DNA of 13,962 bases from Rachicladosporium sp. CCFEE 5018 (lineage: Eukaryota > Ascomycota > Dothideomycetes > Cladosporiales > Cladosporiaceae). The notes under the pieces were generated by a model. It was not told the origin of the DNA. It saw nothing but the letters and a program-made list of their open reading frames with translations, and made no database searches. The stretch lies in assembly GCA_002077045.2 (NCBI GenBank), contig KZ111152.1, forward strand, positions 776,965 through 790,926. Direction: 5' to 3'. The translations under genes and the position numbers were made by a program. Every line of letters begins with the position of its first letter. Positions within the stretch are counted from its first letter, which is position 1. Below, piece after piece: positions 1 to 8,917 of this stretch.

Positions 1-2560
1 GTGGGTGTCGTCGCAGCGGTACCAGTGCCAGTGGACCCAGCTGTTGATCGTGGGGACTCTGACTCATTTGCTGAGGTCTTGGAAGGAGTGCTCGCGATTT
101 TTACAACCGAGTTCTTGCGACTCGCAGATTTCTTCGCTGAGCGAGTGGAGTTGCCCGGCATCGTGTTGCCACTACCGCGGTTGCGCTTCTTGATCACGTC
201 GGTCTTCAGACTCAAGGGTCGCACCACGCCGTGCAGCTTCAAGAAGAGACCGCACGCATTGCACAATGGGTGGCCTTCCGGGTTGCGGCGCCACAAAGGC
301 GTTGTCTGAGTGAAGCAATTCGTACATGTCGTCGGCACGCCATTTGCATCGGTCCCAGGCGGTGGACTCCCTGGACGCGAAGGCACGCACGAGTTGAATC
401 CAGACTCGTTCGGCGAGGCAGGAGATGACGTGTTCATAATCGAGAACATGCCAGTCGCCATACCCGCAGTGTTCGGTGTTGAAGTCGTGCGGGGGATCTT
501 GCGCGTCCGAGGATCGCCACCATGATTGCGCATGTCGCTCACTGACACTGCCGAGCCATGCCCTCTCGCCAACATGGCTTGATCCCAGCCTTGCGGCGAA
601 GGTATCATCTCAGTCGGTCCAATCGTCACGCCCTTACGCGGAGGAGGACCGCCAGGATATCGCGCATGTGCCGGGTTGTAATGGTTCGGTAGTGACTGCT
701 CCCACTGATAGCCGTTGGCCATGTCCGCCATGCCGTCATCCATGTAACCATTTCCATTTGACATGATGCCGTTCTCTCCAATCGCCATCATGTCCTCATC
801 TTCGCCATCAGAATCTCCGCCAAAAGTGAACATGTTGCGATGGGTTGGCATGCCGTGCTGATTGAAGTCAGGATTCAGGAATTGCGAGTGGTCGAGGGGG
901 CCCGGCATCTGGAATGCAGGCTGCGTATATGAGCTCGACTGACTTGCAGAAGGCACTGCACTGAACATGGACTCTCCGTTGGGGTTGAAGATGAACTGCT
1001 GCTGATGCGGAGGTAGTGACGAGGCAAGTGTTGCCTGCTGTTGCTGATGATGTTGAGGGAAGTTTGGCATCGAGCCGTGGTGCATGGCGTGATGTGGCGC
1101 AAAGAACACCTGCTCGTTGTCTGGCATAGGTTGTGGTGTCGACACCGTCGACGGAAATTGGGACCCAGCCGGTGAGTGGAAGGTACTTGAGCCTTGCATC
1201 CCGAGAGGTGGCGGCATCCCGTACATGTTGCCGTACGCTCCAGTATTCATCATCGGCGAGCCTACTGGAGAGAAGGTGAAGTGGTTTTGCATTGGTCCGG
1301 CGGAGTTGATGATGGGATCGTTGTCGAGGTTGAATGTGTCGATATTGAACGGTATCTGAGGATGTGGCATGTAAGGTTGTAGTGTATGGGCGGAGCTTGA
1401 AGATTCTAGGGTGTAGTCATGAAGTGCAGCGTCGCCGGCAGCGTCGTGAGAGGCCATGGTGCTGTTGGACACTGGTGGCACCTGAGGTGAGGCGTCTGCT
1501 CTTCGCTTGGGTGGCTAGATGCTGTTAGTCCCGTAGTGGTCAGGCTGCAATCACAAGACAACGTACCCTCCGCTCGTCTATGCTCGTTTTGCGCACGTGC
1601 CGTGGTACGTAGTCAAATTCGGCGCTGTGTTTGGTCTGCTCGAAAGGACCACCAGACGGTGCTGAAGCCCGCGACAGATGCAACTCATCGGCTTGGATCT
1701 GCTGTTGGCGCTTGTTGATAGGTATCGAACCAGGCGCTGTGGACGTCGACCGCTCGGCCTCTGCTGTGCTTGTGGGACCAGGCGAGACCCCAGCGGGTGT
1801 TCCAATCGATGTGGGCACGATGAAGTCGTCAATGTTCATATGCTCATCAGTAGCCGATCGAAGTGTATGGTCGGATGATTGGCGAAGCTGTGCAATTCCA
1901 CTGGGCGCGTTCTGTTGCGGAGGCAAAGGTTGTGAGGCAAATCTGTAACGGACAAGTCAACGACACCATTCGGCAAGGCTGCGCTGTGAAGTCATGTCCA
2001 TACCCTTGCTGTCTTTCAAGCTCCTTGCGACGCAGATTCATTGACATCATGCGCCACGTGAGGTTCTCCAGGCGTTCGCCGTTCGGAAGCTGACCCTTTG
2101 TCTTGTGGTACAGTTTCCATATCTGAGTGCCCAATGGATCGTTCTTCTGCATCTCTTCCGGCGTCTCAATCTCCACGCCCACTGTGTCGTCCTTCCATTG
2201 ATCGAAGAATGAGTCTCTAAGCATAACCTGGGGTAGCGTCGAGTCCGCAGGGGACAGATCCAGTTTAGACTCGAGGGTGCTCAGCGTGCTGGCTGATGTG
2301 AGCGATTGTATGGCCGACGAAGAGCCGGATGTGGTGTCGCGTTGTCGTCCTGGTGGAATGCGCACATGCCTCGGTGAGGACGGACAGGTAAGAGTGCCAG
2401 AGGGGCCAGTGCTGTCATGCGCATTCTCGACAACGGCGTCCATGAAGTCGTCGGTTTGCGCATCGGGTGTTCGCAGCGTGCCCCCACGCCTCTCCCCATA
2501 CCTCCGTTTAGCCTCCTGCGCCAGACTCTGGGCGGCGGTCTGCGACATGGCCTCGTCCAT
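1..2560 (-). CDS. areA: AreA/NIT2-type GATA nitrogen regulator (C-terminus off the left edge)
   Basis: Nuclear transcription factor that binds HGATAR sites and activates nitrogen-catabolism genes when preferred nitrogen is absent. I read three exons: 2560-2004, 1942-1567 and 1514 to the left edge. The introns are 1943-2003 (GTATGG...TTACAG) and 1515-1566 (GTACGT...CTAG). The frame is open throughout and gives at least 815 residues; family members are about 850-950, so roughly the last 50-100 residues are missing, including the C-terminal NmrA-contact region known in this family. The conserved N-terminal AreA block (DPLGTQIWKLY...LENLTWRMM) lies at residues about 141-172, a KRRAD.SPQVP block at about 314-324, and an acidic stretch (GGDSDGEDED) near 540-555. 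The single C-X2-C-X17-C-X2-C finger has cysteines 708, 711, 729 and 732 (CTNCFTQTTPLWRRN...) and a basic tail. The start at 2560 is the only ATG in frame before an upstream stop near 2785. Splice sites are inferred by eye. Confidence 0.95.
171..326 (-). other. AreA zinc finger and basic DNA-binding tail
   Basis: DNA-binding domain of the gene above. C-X2-C-X17-C-X2-C spans 252-326, followed by GLFLKLHGVVRPLSLK and a lysine/arginine-rich tail (IKKRNRG). All four zinc ligands and the TTPLWRR loop that contacts GATA in this family are intact. There is no intron inside the finger. Confidence 0.95.
960..1080 (-). repeat. His/Gln-rich low-complexity segment in AreA
   Basis: Codons here encode a His/Gln/Met/Pro-rich stretch with HHAMHHGS, QHHQQQQ and HQQQ runs. 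Such stretches are common in fungal transactivators and often vary in length between strains. It is in frame and does not disrupt the gene. Confidence 0.7.
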
Positions 2561-2580
2561 GCGTCGACAATGAGCCGCTC

Positions 2581-2652
2581 CTACAGGCTCAGTAGCGAAA
2601 TGAGGGAACTGTCCCGAGTTTGATGTGTGACGATATTGCACGTGGAAGGCAT
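2581..2652 (-). other. Candidate upstream ORF in the areA leader
   Basis: An ATG at 2652 opens a 23-codon frame (MPSTCNIVTHQTRDSSLISL...) that stops with TAG at 2583-2581, only 20 nt before the areA ATG at 2560. If the leader includes this stretch, ribosomes would meet the short ORF first. The stop sits in CTGTAG, which could instead be the acceptor of a leader intron, so its place in the mature mRNA is uncertain. Confidence 0.4.
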
Positions 2653-2903
2653 GGAGAAGTGAATCACTGGCGTGGTGGGCCAAGCGTAGGGTAGTGGTGG
2701 GCGAATTTGGACCGAGTCGCTCGGCTTGTCGTTTCGCGGGCGCAACCGGTACCAGAGTACGCGGATGGTGGGCACTTTCTGCTTACTACTGCCGCGCTAT
2801 GCCCGCTCGACCAACTGCCTTCGCGCTAGAGCTCTGGAGGCGCACAACCTCATAACCTACGCTCCACATCTCATTCGATCCTGGCCCATCTCAAGCCTGT
2901 CAA

Positions 2904-2921
2904 CGCTGCAGAGCTGCAGCG
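2904..2921. repeat. Short perfect inverted repeat
   Basis: CGCTGCAG and CTGCAGCG are separated by AG, making 8-bp perfect arms. The element lies about 345 bp upstream of the areA start codon. It could be a protein-binding palindrome, but arms this short also occur by chance. Confidence 0.35.
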
Positions 2922-4846
2922 ATCTTTCGAGCTTCGTCCTTTACCCGACGCTACACGCTCCCACCTAGCGCAAGGCAATATGTCGGCGTCCATGTCTTCT
3001 TTTCGCTCCGCATCCTATCGCCAGCCCTGACCCTTGCCTGCTGCATGGCACGAGCTCTCTGCCGCAAACCGCGTGGGATGGTGTGGGGCGACGTCGTGAA
3101 AGGAAACCAATCACATGCTTATGATTTGGATTTGGAGTGAGCTCGGCGCACATCAATCCTCCGCTAGGGACAATTGCAGTCGTTGCAGCTTGAGGGGCAA
3201 TTTCACCGAACGTCGCATGCCATAAATTGCTGAGAAGCGGCGGGCGAATAGCGCTGTCAACTCTAAGCAGTGTCATGCCTCAGAACGGAGTCGAGGCCGC
3301 TCGATGGGCAATAGACTTTTTCCTGTGCTGCATCGCTCGCGTGAGAATCCGAGTTCAAATACACAGGTGAGGGTACCCCAGACCGTGCTCAAGCGTTGAT
3401 GTCGTGCAGACTTCGGAAGTAGTGCTGTCCGTAAGGCACCAGAACATTACTCGAATGACGCACTCATGCGCGAGACAGTTACTCACTTGATGTGGCACAA
3501 TGTTGAAAGCGTGGGGCTCCGCGTTATGTACACCGCAATGCAAGACCGCCATGGTTTTTGTTGTGTACACGATACTCATCTACATGCGATTCGTGCTAGG
3601 CTCGTCATGAAGGTCGAACCTCCAGACGCGGCAGTGAATCGCCAATTTTGAACTTTCGGATTGGTTTTGGTGCGGACGCGGTCGTCTCGGAGTTGGTCTC
3701 ACGCCTAGAGTAACAGCGCAAGACAATGCAGTCTCTCAGCATCGACCCCACCTTACCAAGGCTTGGTGCAGAAGCCAATCTGCGAAGCGCTTCCGTGGTG
3801 GTGCCGAAACGACATATTTGTTCGGCAGCGCCACAACCTACGGATTGCACCACTTATGGCGATTGCGACCATGCGGTGCTGTAGTTGAGAGCATATCAAA
3901 GCCCCGGCTCAGATGAGCGGCGTGAGTGCGATCGATGTCAAGCTGGCGGTGAGGTGGACCTGTGCGGGGCGTATGGAGCGTAAGTTGATTGACCCTGGGC
4001 TCCGCATCTGGAGAAGGTCGAGATGTTGAATCTTGACCTCCTAGACGGCTTGCTTGCGGCAGTCTTGCCATTCATGCTAGTACGCCTGTATCTGAAGGTG
4101 GCCTGCAGCTTCTCCCATCAACGTGGACGACGCAGCGAGGAAGATGTGTCTCCGAGCGCTCGCATGTTGAAGTCATTGAGCGCGAGTTGCGACCACAGCC
4201 CTATTCACATGTCAACGGTAACCTCCACAACAATGAACCTCGAAAGGTAAACCGGATCCACCAAACGAAGTGGGTAAAGTCGAGGACCGGCAAATATGAC
4301 CTCGCCAGCCGAGTGGGCCAGACCAAGCAAAAGGTGTGGGGTGTTCTCGATCCACTCAGCATGCGTGAACAGGCGGCGTCAGCGCATCAGCTTTGGCATT
4401 ATCCGAACATCTGTGTAAGCCATCTGGAAACAAGCCAGTCTCCGATGTGCAGGCGATGGCTGTGGAAACATCCCACGTCGATCGATGACAGGTGTCGCGT
4501 GCCTTGTTGATCTATGCAACGGCTAGGTTCATCATCGGCTGTGGGTAGTTGTTCCCCGGCTCGGTTACGGATGGCGGTGCTGAAAGCCGGGAGAAGGTTT
4601 GTGGTCTTGAGGTGGAGGCGAGACTACTTTTTGCTTCATGCTGGTCGATGGGCAGTGGTCCTTGAGATGCGATCGGGGGTGCCAATAGTGAGGTGCTTGG
4701 TTGAGCGCATCCATGGTGCGTGGGTGGGTCGGACTTGAGATGTTCCGACAGAGTCGAATGCCAAGACCTGCGAGCGGTGATCTCGACCTCCAGTGAGAGT
4801 GCTGCTCAAGTCATTGAGAAGTGAGAGCAGAGGAAGCCAGAGTGCA

Positions 4847-5225
4847 GATAACATATCGTTTATACACAAGTGCCAATCGCTCTCCTTTCGCCCGCGTATC
4901 TTCACGTATCTCGCGACAATGCACTCCGATAAGACACAAGAACAGTCCGGCGAATCGACATTCACAGAGATGGCGCAAGCAGGCCGCAGAGTGCCCGAGC
5001 ACGGTTAGGCGACATTGCTTGGCCTTCCCATTCAGACGATTCCTTTATCGTAGACCACGTGCTTTATCGACGTCTAACACGATAGTGCCCAAGCACGCAG
5101 TTTTGCTCGAACGCAGGGCAATAGATAGTCGCATTTCTCCGCCTCCGCAATCGTGCAATCGTGGAGATGATCACGCACTGACCCTTGGGTATGGCGTCTG
5201 ATATGACCTGCATGCTGGAGAGATA
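4847..5225. promoter_or_regulatory. Cluster of GATA motifs
   Basis: Eleven GATA cores lie within 379 bp. Plus strand: 4847, 4928, 5081, 5124, 5200, 5222. Minus strand (as TATC): 4854, 4897, 4907, 5046, 5065. About three are expected at equal base frequencies. Seven fit the HGATAR consensus bound by AreA-type factors (AGATAA, CGATAA, CGATAG, AGATAG). The cluster lies 2.3-2.7 kb upstream of the areA start and about 400 bp past the hydrolase stop. It may be a distal autoregulatory element; its target gene is inference. Confidence 0.4.
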
Positions 5226-5568
5226 GCGGTAACGGTAAGCAGCAGGTGAGCACGTGTTCCTCAAATCTACTCGGTTCCTGCCGGCTGTGACAGCCCACGA
5301 GTCTGAATCGCCTTGAGGCAGTCCTCAGATTGCAGAGCCGCCTACAACGCGCTGCTACTTCAGTTCGTGAAAGAGCCTTGAACTCGCCACGTCTCATGCA
5401 GACGTTTCGATGCAGGAGTTGACATAGAGCAGCACAAGGGGCGCGAGAACCGAGAACCACAGGCGTGGAACATGTACTGGGTACTATGTGCACTACGTTA
5501 CCCTCGACTGAAAGGCTACATCTTGGACTCGATCTTGTCGTGCCTGACGGCCTCATTGGAATACTCAC

Positions 5569-5620
5569 CTGTAGGCTCGTCAGATGTTGCCGCGGTTGAT
5601 GGAGTAGCGGCGGCACTTAC
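5569..5620 (-). other. Candidate intron across the hydrolase stop codon
   Basis: The end of the coding sequence reads CAC-ATG-TAA inside CACAT|GTAAGT, a perfect donor. A CTGAC branch site and a CTACAG acceptor follow, 52 nt in all. Removing it joins AT to GTGAGT and gives ATG-TGA, so the protein still ends at the same Met294. Spliced and unspliced mRNAs would encode the same protein with different stop codons and 3' UTRs. Confidence 0.45.
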
Positions 5621-6562
5621 ATGTGCTCGTGGAAGAACTCAAGCAAGAGCTGATACGCCTTCTCGTAGTCCTTCTTCACCGCCTCGTCCTTCAGATCGCC
5701 TCTGGCTGCCATGAAGCCGTGAATCTGGTTGGGCCACCACTGCACGATGTTCTACGGACTCTTGTCAGCCACAGCACTTGCTTGTTCGACCATCCAAACG
5801 GCGGGCACTCACCTTGGTCTTGATGCCCTTCTGCCACTTCTCGATATCCTCCTTCGGCTCATCCTTGGAAGGCAACATGGCGTACGGGATCGTCACGCCT
5901 GGCGCATCGTTGGCATCGACCATAGCCGGATGGCAAGCTGCCGCAGCCTTGAACGGCGTTCCCTCCTGTGACGACAAGTTCACGATCTTGCCACCCCAAC
6001 AGTAGCCGACCACACCCCACTCCTTGATGCTTGATCGCTGGCTTTCGATCTCCTTTAGCACCTTCGGAATGCGCTCCAATGTCTTAGGCGGCGCAGCAGA
6101 AGTACTGAAGAACTCGCCGAGCTTCTTGCCCTTCTCCTCCGTGTCTGGCGGGTACCATTCGATGGGCACTGGCTTGCCATCGAAGAAGTCGGGCATAAAG
6201 ACAGCATACTGATGCTCCTTATCCGAGTGCGCCAGGATGTCTGCGCCTTGGAGCGTCTGCGGGAAGAAGCCGAAGATGTCGTAGATGACTAGCAAAGCAG
6301 ACTTCGCGTCCTTAGGACCAGTTGCGTAGGTCTTCATGCCATTGATGGTGATCCACTCGCCCTTCTCCTTGTAGCCTTCGCTCACGACTGGAGGGACGGT
6401 GCAGCATGCTTTCGACTGGGTCGAAGTCATTGTGGCAAGCTGGCGGTATCTAGTGGAAGAAAAGTTGATCTTGGGTTGAACGTGGATAAGACGAAGTGTC
6501 AGGGTGGTCTGAGGTAGTGCCCTGGCAAGTCGAGGAATTGAAGCAGTCACTCGAAAGATCAT
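5617..6562 (-). CDS. Dienelactone hydrolase family protein
   Basis: Alpha/beta-hydrolase of the dienelactone hydrolase family, which hydrolyses lactone or ester bonds; the fungal substrate is not predictable here. Exons are 6562-5813 and 5751-5617, with a 61-nt intron (GTGAGT...CGTAG), giving 294 residues. The catalytic triad is visible: Cys188 in GYCWGG, Asp234 in LPSKDE and His261 in NQIHGFMAARGD. The IYDIFGF block (93-99) and the final helix (AVKKDYEKAYQLLLEFF) are typical. Residues 1-44 are Arg-rich with no acidic residue, as in a mitochondrial presequence. An internal Met45 at 6430 in CACAATG context would give a 250-residue cytosolic form of normal family length. The stop TAA overlaps a GTAAGT sequence (see the candidate 3' intron). 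The family is certain; start choice and location are inferred. Confidence 0.93.
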
Positions 6563-7185
6563 GACGGGTTCATATCAATCGTCCGTTCCACTCTGCCGTG
6601 GGGCACCAACATCGAGCTATCTACGTGTATGACGTTACAGCCTCCTCGGTTTCTGTCAATTGCCATCAGTGATTTGGCATCATCGATAGCGGGGCATGGC
6701 GGGGTTCAATGCTTCACCTTGACGGAAGATGAATGCCAAGGCGTGCCGACTGGCGCCGTAGAATCTTTGTCTCGACCGCTTCTGCTCTCGCGACGACACC
6801 ATCTATCTTTGCAGTAGATCTGGTTATGCATACACGCCCTTTCGAGTAGATGCTCAGCCGGTCGAGACCTCGCAATGCGTTGTCGTGACCACGATGAGAC
6901 AGGCTCGGCTGGTACATGCCAAAACTTCGGCTGAGAAGCCTCTTCTCCACGTTCTCGACGGTTATTAAGCACAGTGATGAAAAGTGTTTTTGATCCGATC
7001 AGACTTTGTGTATGGGCTGCCTCATCACACGTCGATACATCAGGCTTGCGCCCAACGCATCCACTGTCGAGTAACGCCTGAGATGTCAACACTCCGAATA
7101 GATGCCCCTGGTCCCAGAAATGCCCTCTGCTGATTCAGCTGCACCTCCGCTACTAGCAGTCCTGCCTGCCAGATGCCTCGTCAAA
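6563..7185. other. Intergenic region upstream of the hydrolase
   Basis: About 620 bp between the hydrolase start and the predicted stop of the next minus-strand gene. It should hold the hydrolase promoter and the 3' UTR of that neighbour. A few isolated GATA/TATC cores are present; the short open frames have no recognisable protein features. Confidence 0.5.
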
Positions 7186-7736
7186 TCACTCAAGCCGGCT
7201 GCAAGGTTCCACACTCGTCTGTCGAACGCGAACACTCCAACGACTCAAAGCATGGTCAACAAACAGGGCTGTGTTCTTAATCTCGCGGCCGAAACCTCTT
7301 CGCTTGCTTCCTGAAATGTGATGCCAATCCATTGTGCTGCCTGTAACGGGAGCTCCCTCCTCAAGTAAGCACTGCTGTTGGCATCGCACCACCGGCTCAC
7401 ACGCTTGCGCGGTGTTCCAGGAGAGCGAGCGAGCAGCCACCACTTACGTGGCGGGTGTGCTTGCATGATAGTTCGGAGCCCTTGACGCCGGACCGCTGGA
7501 GGCTCCCGTAGCCATGTAAACCAGGTCGGATGCTTCATGCCAGCTTTACCTCGCTGGACGTAACCGACGATGCCACCGACCGCAGTCAGCGACACGGTGG
7601 CTATGAACAGTCTGGTACGGGATCGGGGAAGTAGAGGCGGCGTAGTTTGTATCTCACTCTGATGAAGCTGGAGATCATCGATCAGCCTACGCAGTGTCGG
7701 AAAGTTGTGGCATCGATATCGACTTCTAGGTCTCAT
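7186..7736 (-). CDS. Small predicted membrane protein, unknown function
   Basis: Not recognised. Proposed coding exons are 7736-7448 and 7340-7186, with a 107-nt intron (GTAAGT...GTTACAG, possible CTTAC branch), giving 147 residues. Residues about 42-60 (LFIATVSLTAVGGIVGYV) form one membrane span. It is preceded by an Arg-rich segment and followed by a basic, Trp-containing segment (KHPTWFTWLREPPAVRR). A short basic N-terminus before a single span fits a mitochondrial or endomembrane protein, but this is inference. The ATG at 7736 is two bases inside an exon whose acceptor (CTGAC...CGCAG) is strong, and the preceding leader exon has stops in all frames. A later acceptor (TTTCAG) keeps the frame and drops ten residues; without splicing the frame reads 163 codons. 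It could also be a non-coding transcript. Confidence 0.4.
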
Positions 7737-7738
7737 CC

Positions 7739-7962
7739 CTGCGAGGTAGGAGTCAGTCTCGTATCTCGTCCTGTGCAGCTGATGGACCGTCCACTCACCC
7801 TTCCTTGGTACTAGGGGTTTCTAGGAGTGACCAGCTTCCATAGTATCAACCCAGCCGCAGAAGGCCAAGCTTCGTTAACCCAATTTTGTCTGCATTCTCC
7901 GTCAGCAGAGTCGTGGTACAAGAGCAGCGAGCTGCCTGCAGCAAACTCCAGCATCCACTCAC
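7739..7962 (-). other. Two leader introns flanking a 91-nt exon
   Basis: On the minus strand, intron A (7962-7890, 73 nt) runs GTGAGT...CTGAC...TGCAG and intron B (7798-7739, 60 nt) runs GTGAGT...CTGAC...CGCAG. They flank an exon at 7889-7799. Two complete donor/branch/acceptor sets in a row on one strand are strong evidence of a spliced transcript. The middle exon has stops in all three frames, so it is probably 5' leader. Skipping it would join an ATG at 8005 in frame to the 7736 ATG and add 15 residues. Confidence 0.5.
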
Positions 7963-8683
7963 CCAGTTCTGAGAACCCGCCACGCGCGCGGAACTCCCAC
8001 GCCATACCAACTCAAGCCCACGAGCGAACAAAAACCCACAACGGACCAAGTAACTCAAGACTCCCGGTTGCAACACCATTCCCGAATCGACACGAAAGCA
8101 GGGTGGTGGAGCAGGTGATCGTCAAGAATCGCTGAAGCCCTGCGCGACAAAAGCGGGCGAAGGTCTCGACCGTACACCGCGAACGATGAAGGTAATGGAC
8201 CAGCGCTTGACTCTATCAGCGTTGTGTGGTAGAAGTCGGAAGAGAGGAGACGAGGAATGGCGAGGGAAGATGTTTGTTTTGTTGCGGGAGCGACCGCGTG
8301 CGGCGAGGCGGAGATTAGGTGGGGCGGTGCAATGGAAGTGCACAAGTGGAAGGAGCGGAGGAGGGATGAGGTGGGTGGCAAAACATGCTTTCGCACCGCA
8401 CAAAGCTAGAGTGGCCGATAATTGCGGCCCCACTGTCGCCTTGCTGGCGCATCTGCTATGTCCAAGAAGGCATCACTCAATCGGCTTTCTTGCACTGTCG
8501 CCGCAAGGCCTGATCGAGCCTCTGCAATCCGCTTTGCTCGCCATTTCCCAGGACATCTCTCGTCGCCAGTCTCTCCGCACGGAGCCTTGCCTGCTTGAGC
8601 TGTGGTATTACATCCCGCTCCACGATTATCAGCAATGTACCGGAATCGAGAAGCTGGTGGAAGACCTACACGTTGCACCACCA
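7963..8683 (-). promoter_or_regulatory. Probable promoter and leader of the small membrane-protein gene
   Basis: Read on the minus strand, about 8230-8390 is strongly C/T-rich (CCTCCTCCGCTCCTTCC, CCTCGTCTCCTCTCTTCC) with a CAAAACAAAC element. This pattern is typical just upstream of fungal transcription starts. It supports initiation near 8200-8250 heading towards 7962. Overlapping open frames on both strands have biased composition and no recognisable domain. The part near 8684 should also hold the 3' UTR of the next small gene. Confidence 0.4.
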
Positions 8684-8917
8684 CTACCTCTCCTCCACCG
8701 GCACTGCAAAGTGAGGCATGTACCACAACCCAGGGTATGGCGTGAAGAAGACTACGTTATCCTTGATGATGAAGAGAGTCTGCTTGGGGGTTTTCTTGAT
8801 GTATTCGATAACAATCGCAGGTACGGTTTCCAGCTCATCCCAGAGGTTACGCTTGATGGGGTTCTGAGTGTGCTTGGGACTGGGACTAGGGCTAGGCGTA
8901 AAGATGAGGTCGTCCAT
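8684..8917 (-). CDS. Small uncharacterised protein, paralogue A of a local pair
   Basis: A 77-residue single-exon frame. The ATG at 8917 (GCCATGG) is the only one in the frame. The N-terminus is Ser/Pro-rich (FTPSPSPSPK). Residues 32-62 (VPAIVIEYIKKTP...VVFFTPYP) match residues 42-72 of the neighbouring gene at 12 of 31 positions without a gap, with many conservative changes elsewhere. Shared residues include P..IIE.I...P.Q and VV.F.PYP. Two chance frames would not be expected to share this, which is the main evidence that both are genes. The C-terminus (GLWYMPHFAVPVEER) lacks the neighbour's membrane span; a missed 3' intron (GTAGTG near 8686) is possible. The family was not recognised. Confidence 0.55.
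   Translation of the reverse strand: MDDLIFTPSPSPSPKHTQNPIKRNLWDELETVPAIVIEYIKKTPKQTLFIIKDNVVFFTPYPGLWYMPHFAVPVEER

Larger units (their letters stand above)
2561..5616. other. Long gene-free interval upstream of areA
   Basis: About 3 kb between the areA start and the stop codon of the hydrolase gene. Open frames here are short, mostly overlapping, and show no recognisable domain, good codon pattern or consistent splice structure. The interval most likely holds the areA promoter and long leader, plus the 3' end of the hydrolase transcript on the right. Visible structures are the short upstream ORF (2581-2652), a small inverted repeat (2904-2921) and the GATA cluster (4847-5225). I see no tRNA, rRNA or transposon terminal repeats. 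A non-coding transcript or an undetected multi-exon small gene cannot be excluded. Confidence 0.6.

Noticed and set aside
172..390. 72-codon minus-strand frame over the AreA zinc finger
   Set aside because: Out of frame with the finger (CTNCFTQTTPLWRRN), which fits the family exactly.
1720..1745. GGTTCGATACC (minus strand) resembling a tRNA T arm
   Set aside because: The stem does not pair fully, and the stretch is open coding sequence of areA exon 2.
2561..2683. 41-residue N-terminal extension of AreA starting at 2683
   Set aside because: The codon at 2683 is TTG, and no ATG occurs in this frame before the upstream stop near 2785. The ATG at 2560 is the first usable start.
3340..3365. GAGTTCAAAT resembling a tRNA T-loop
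   Set aside because: The flanking bases do not form a five-pair T stem, and no anticodon or acceptor arm can be placed upstream.
5074..5616. 180-codon minus-strand frame just past the hydrolase stop
   Set aside because: Cys/Arg/His/Ser-rich with no domain or ordered hydrophobic pattern. It lies in the expected 3' UTR and GATA-rich intergenic DNA, and no ATG context or splice structure supports it.
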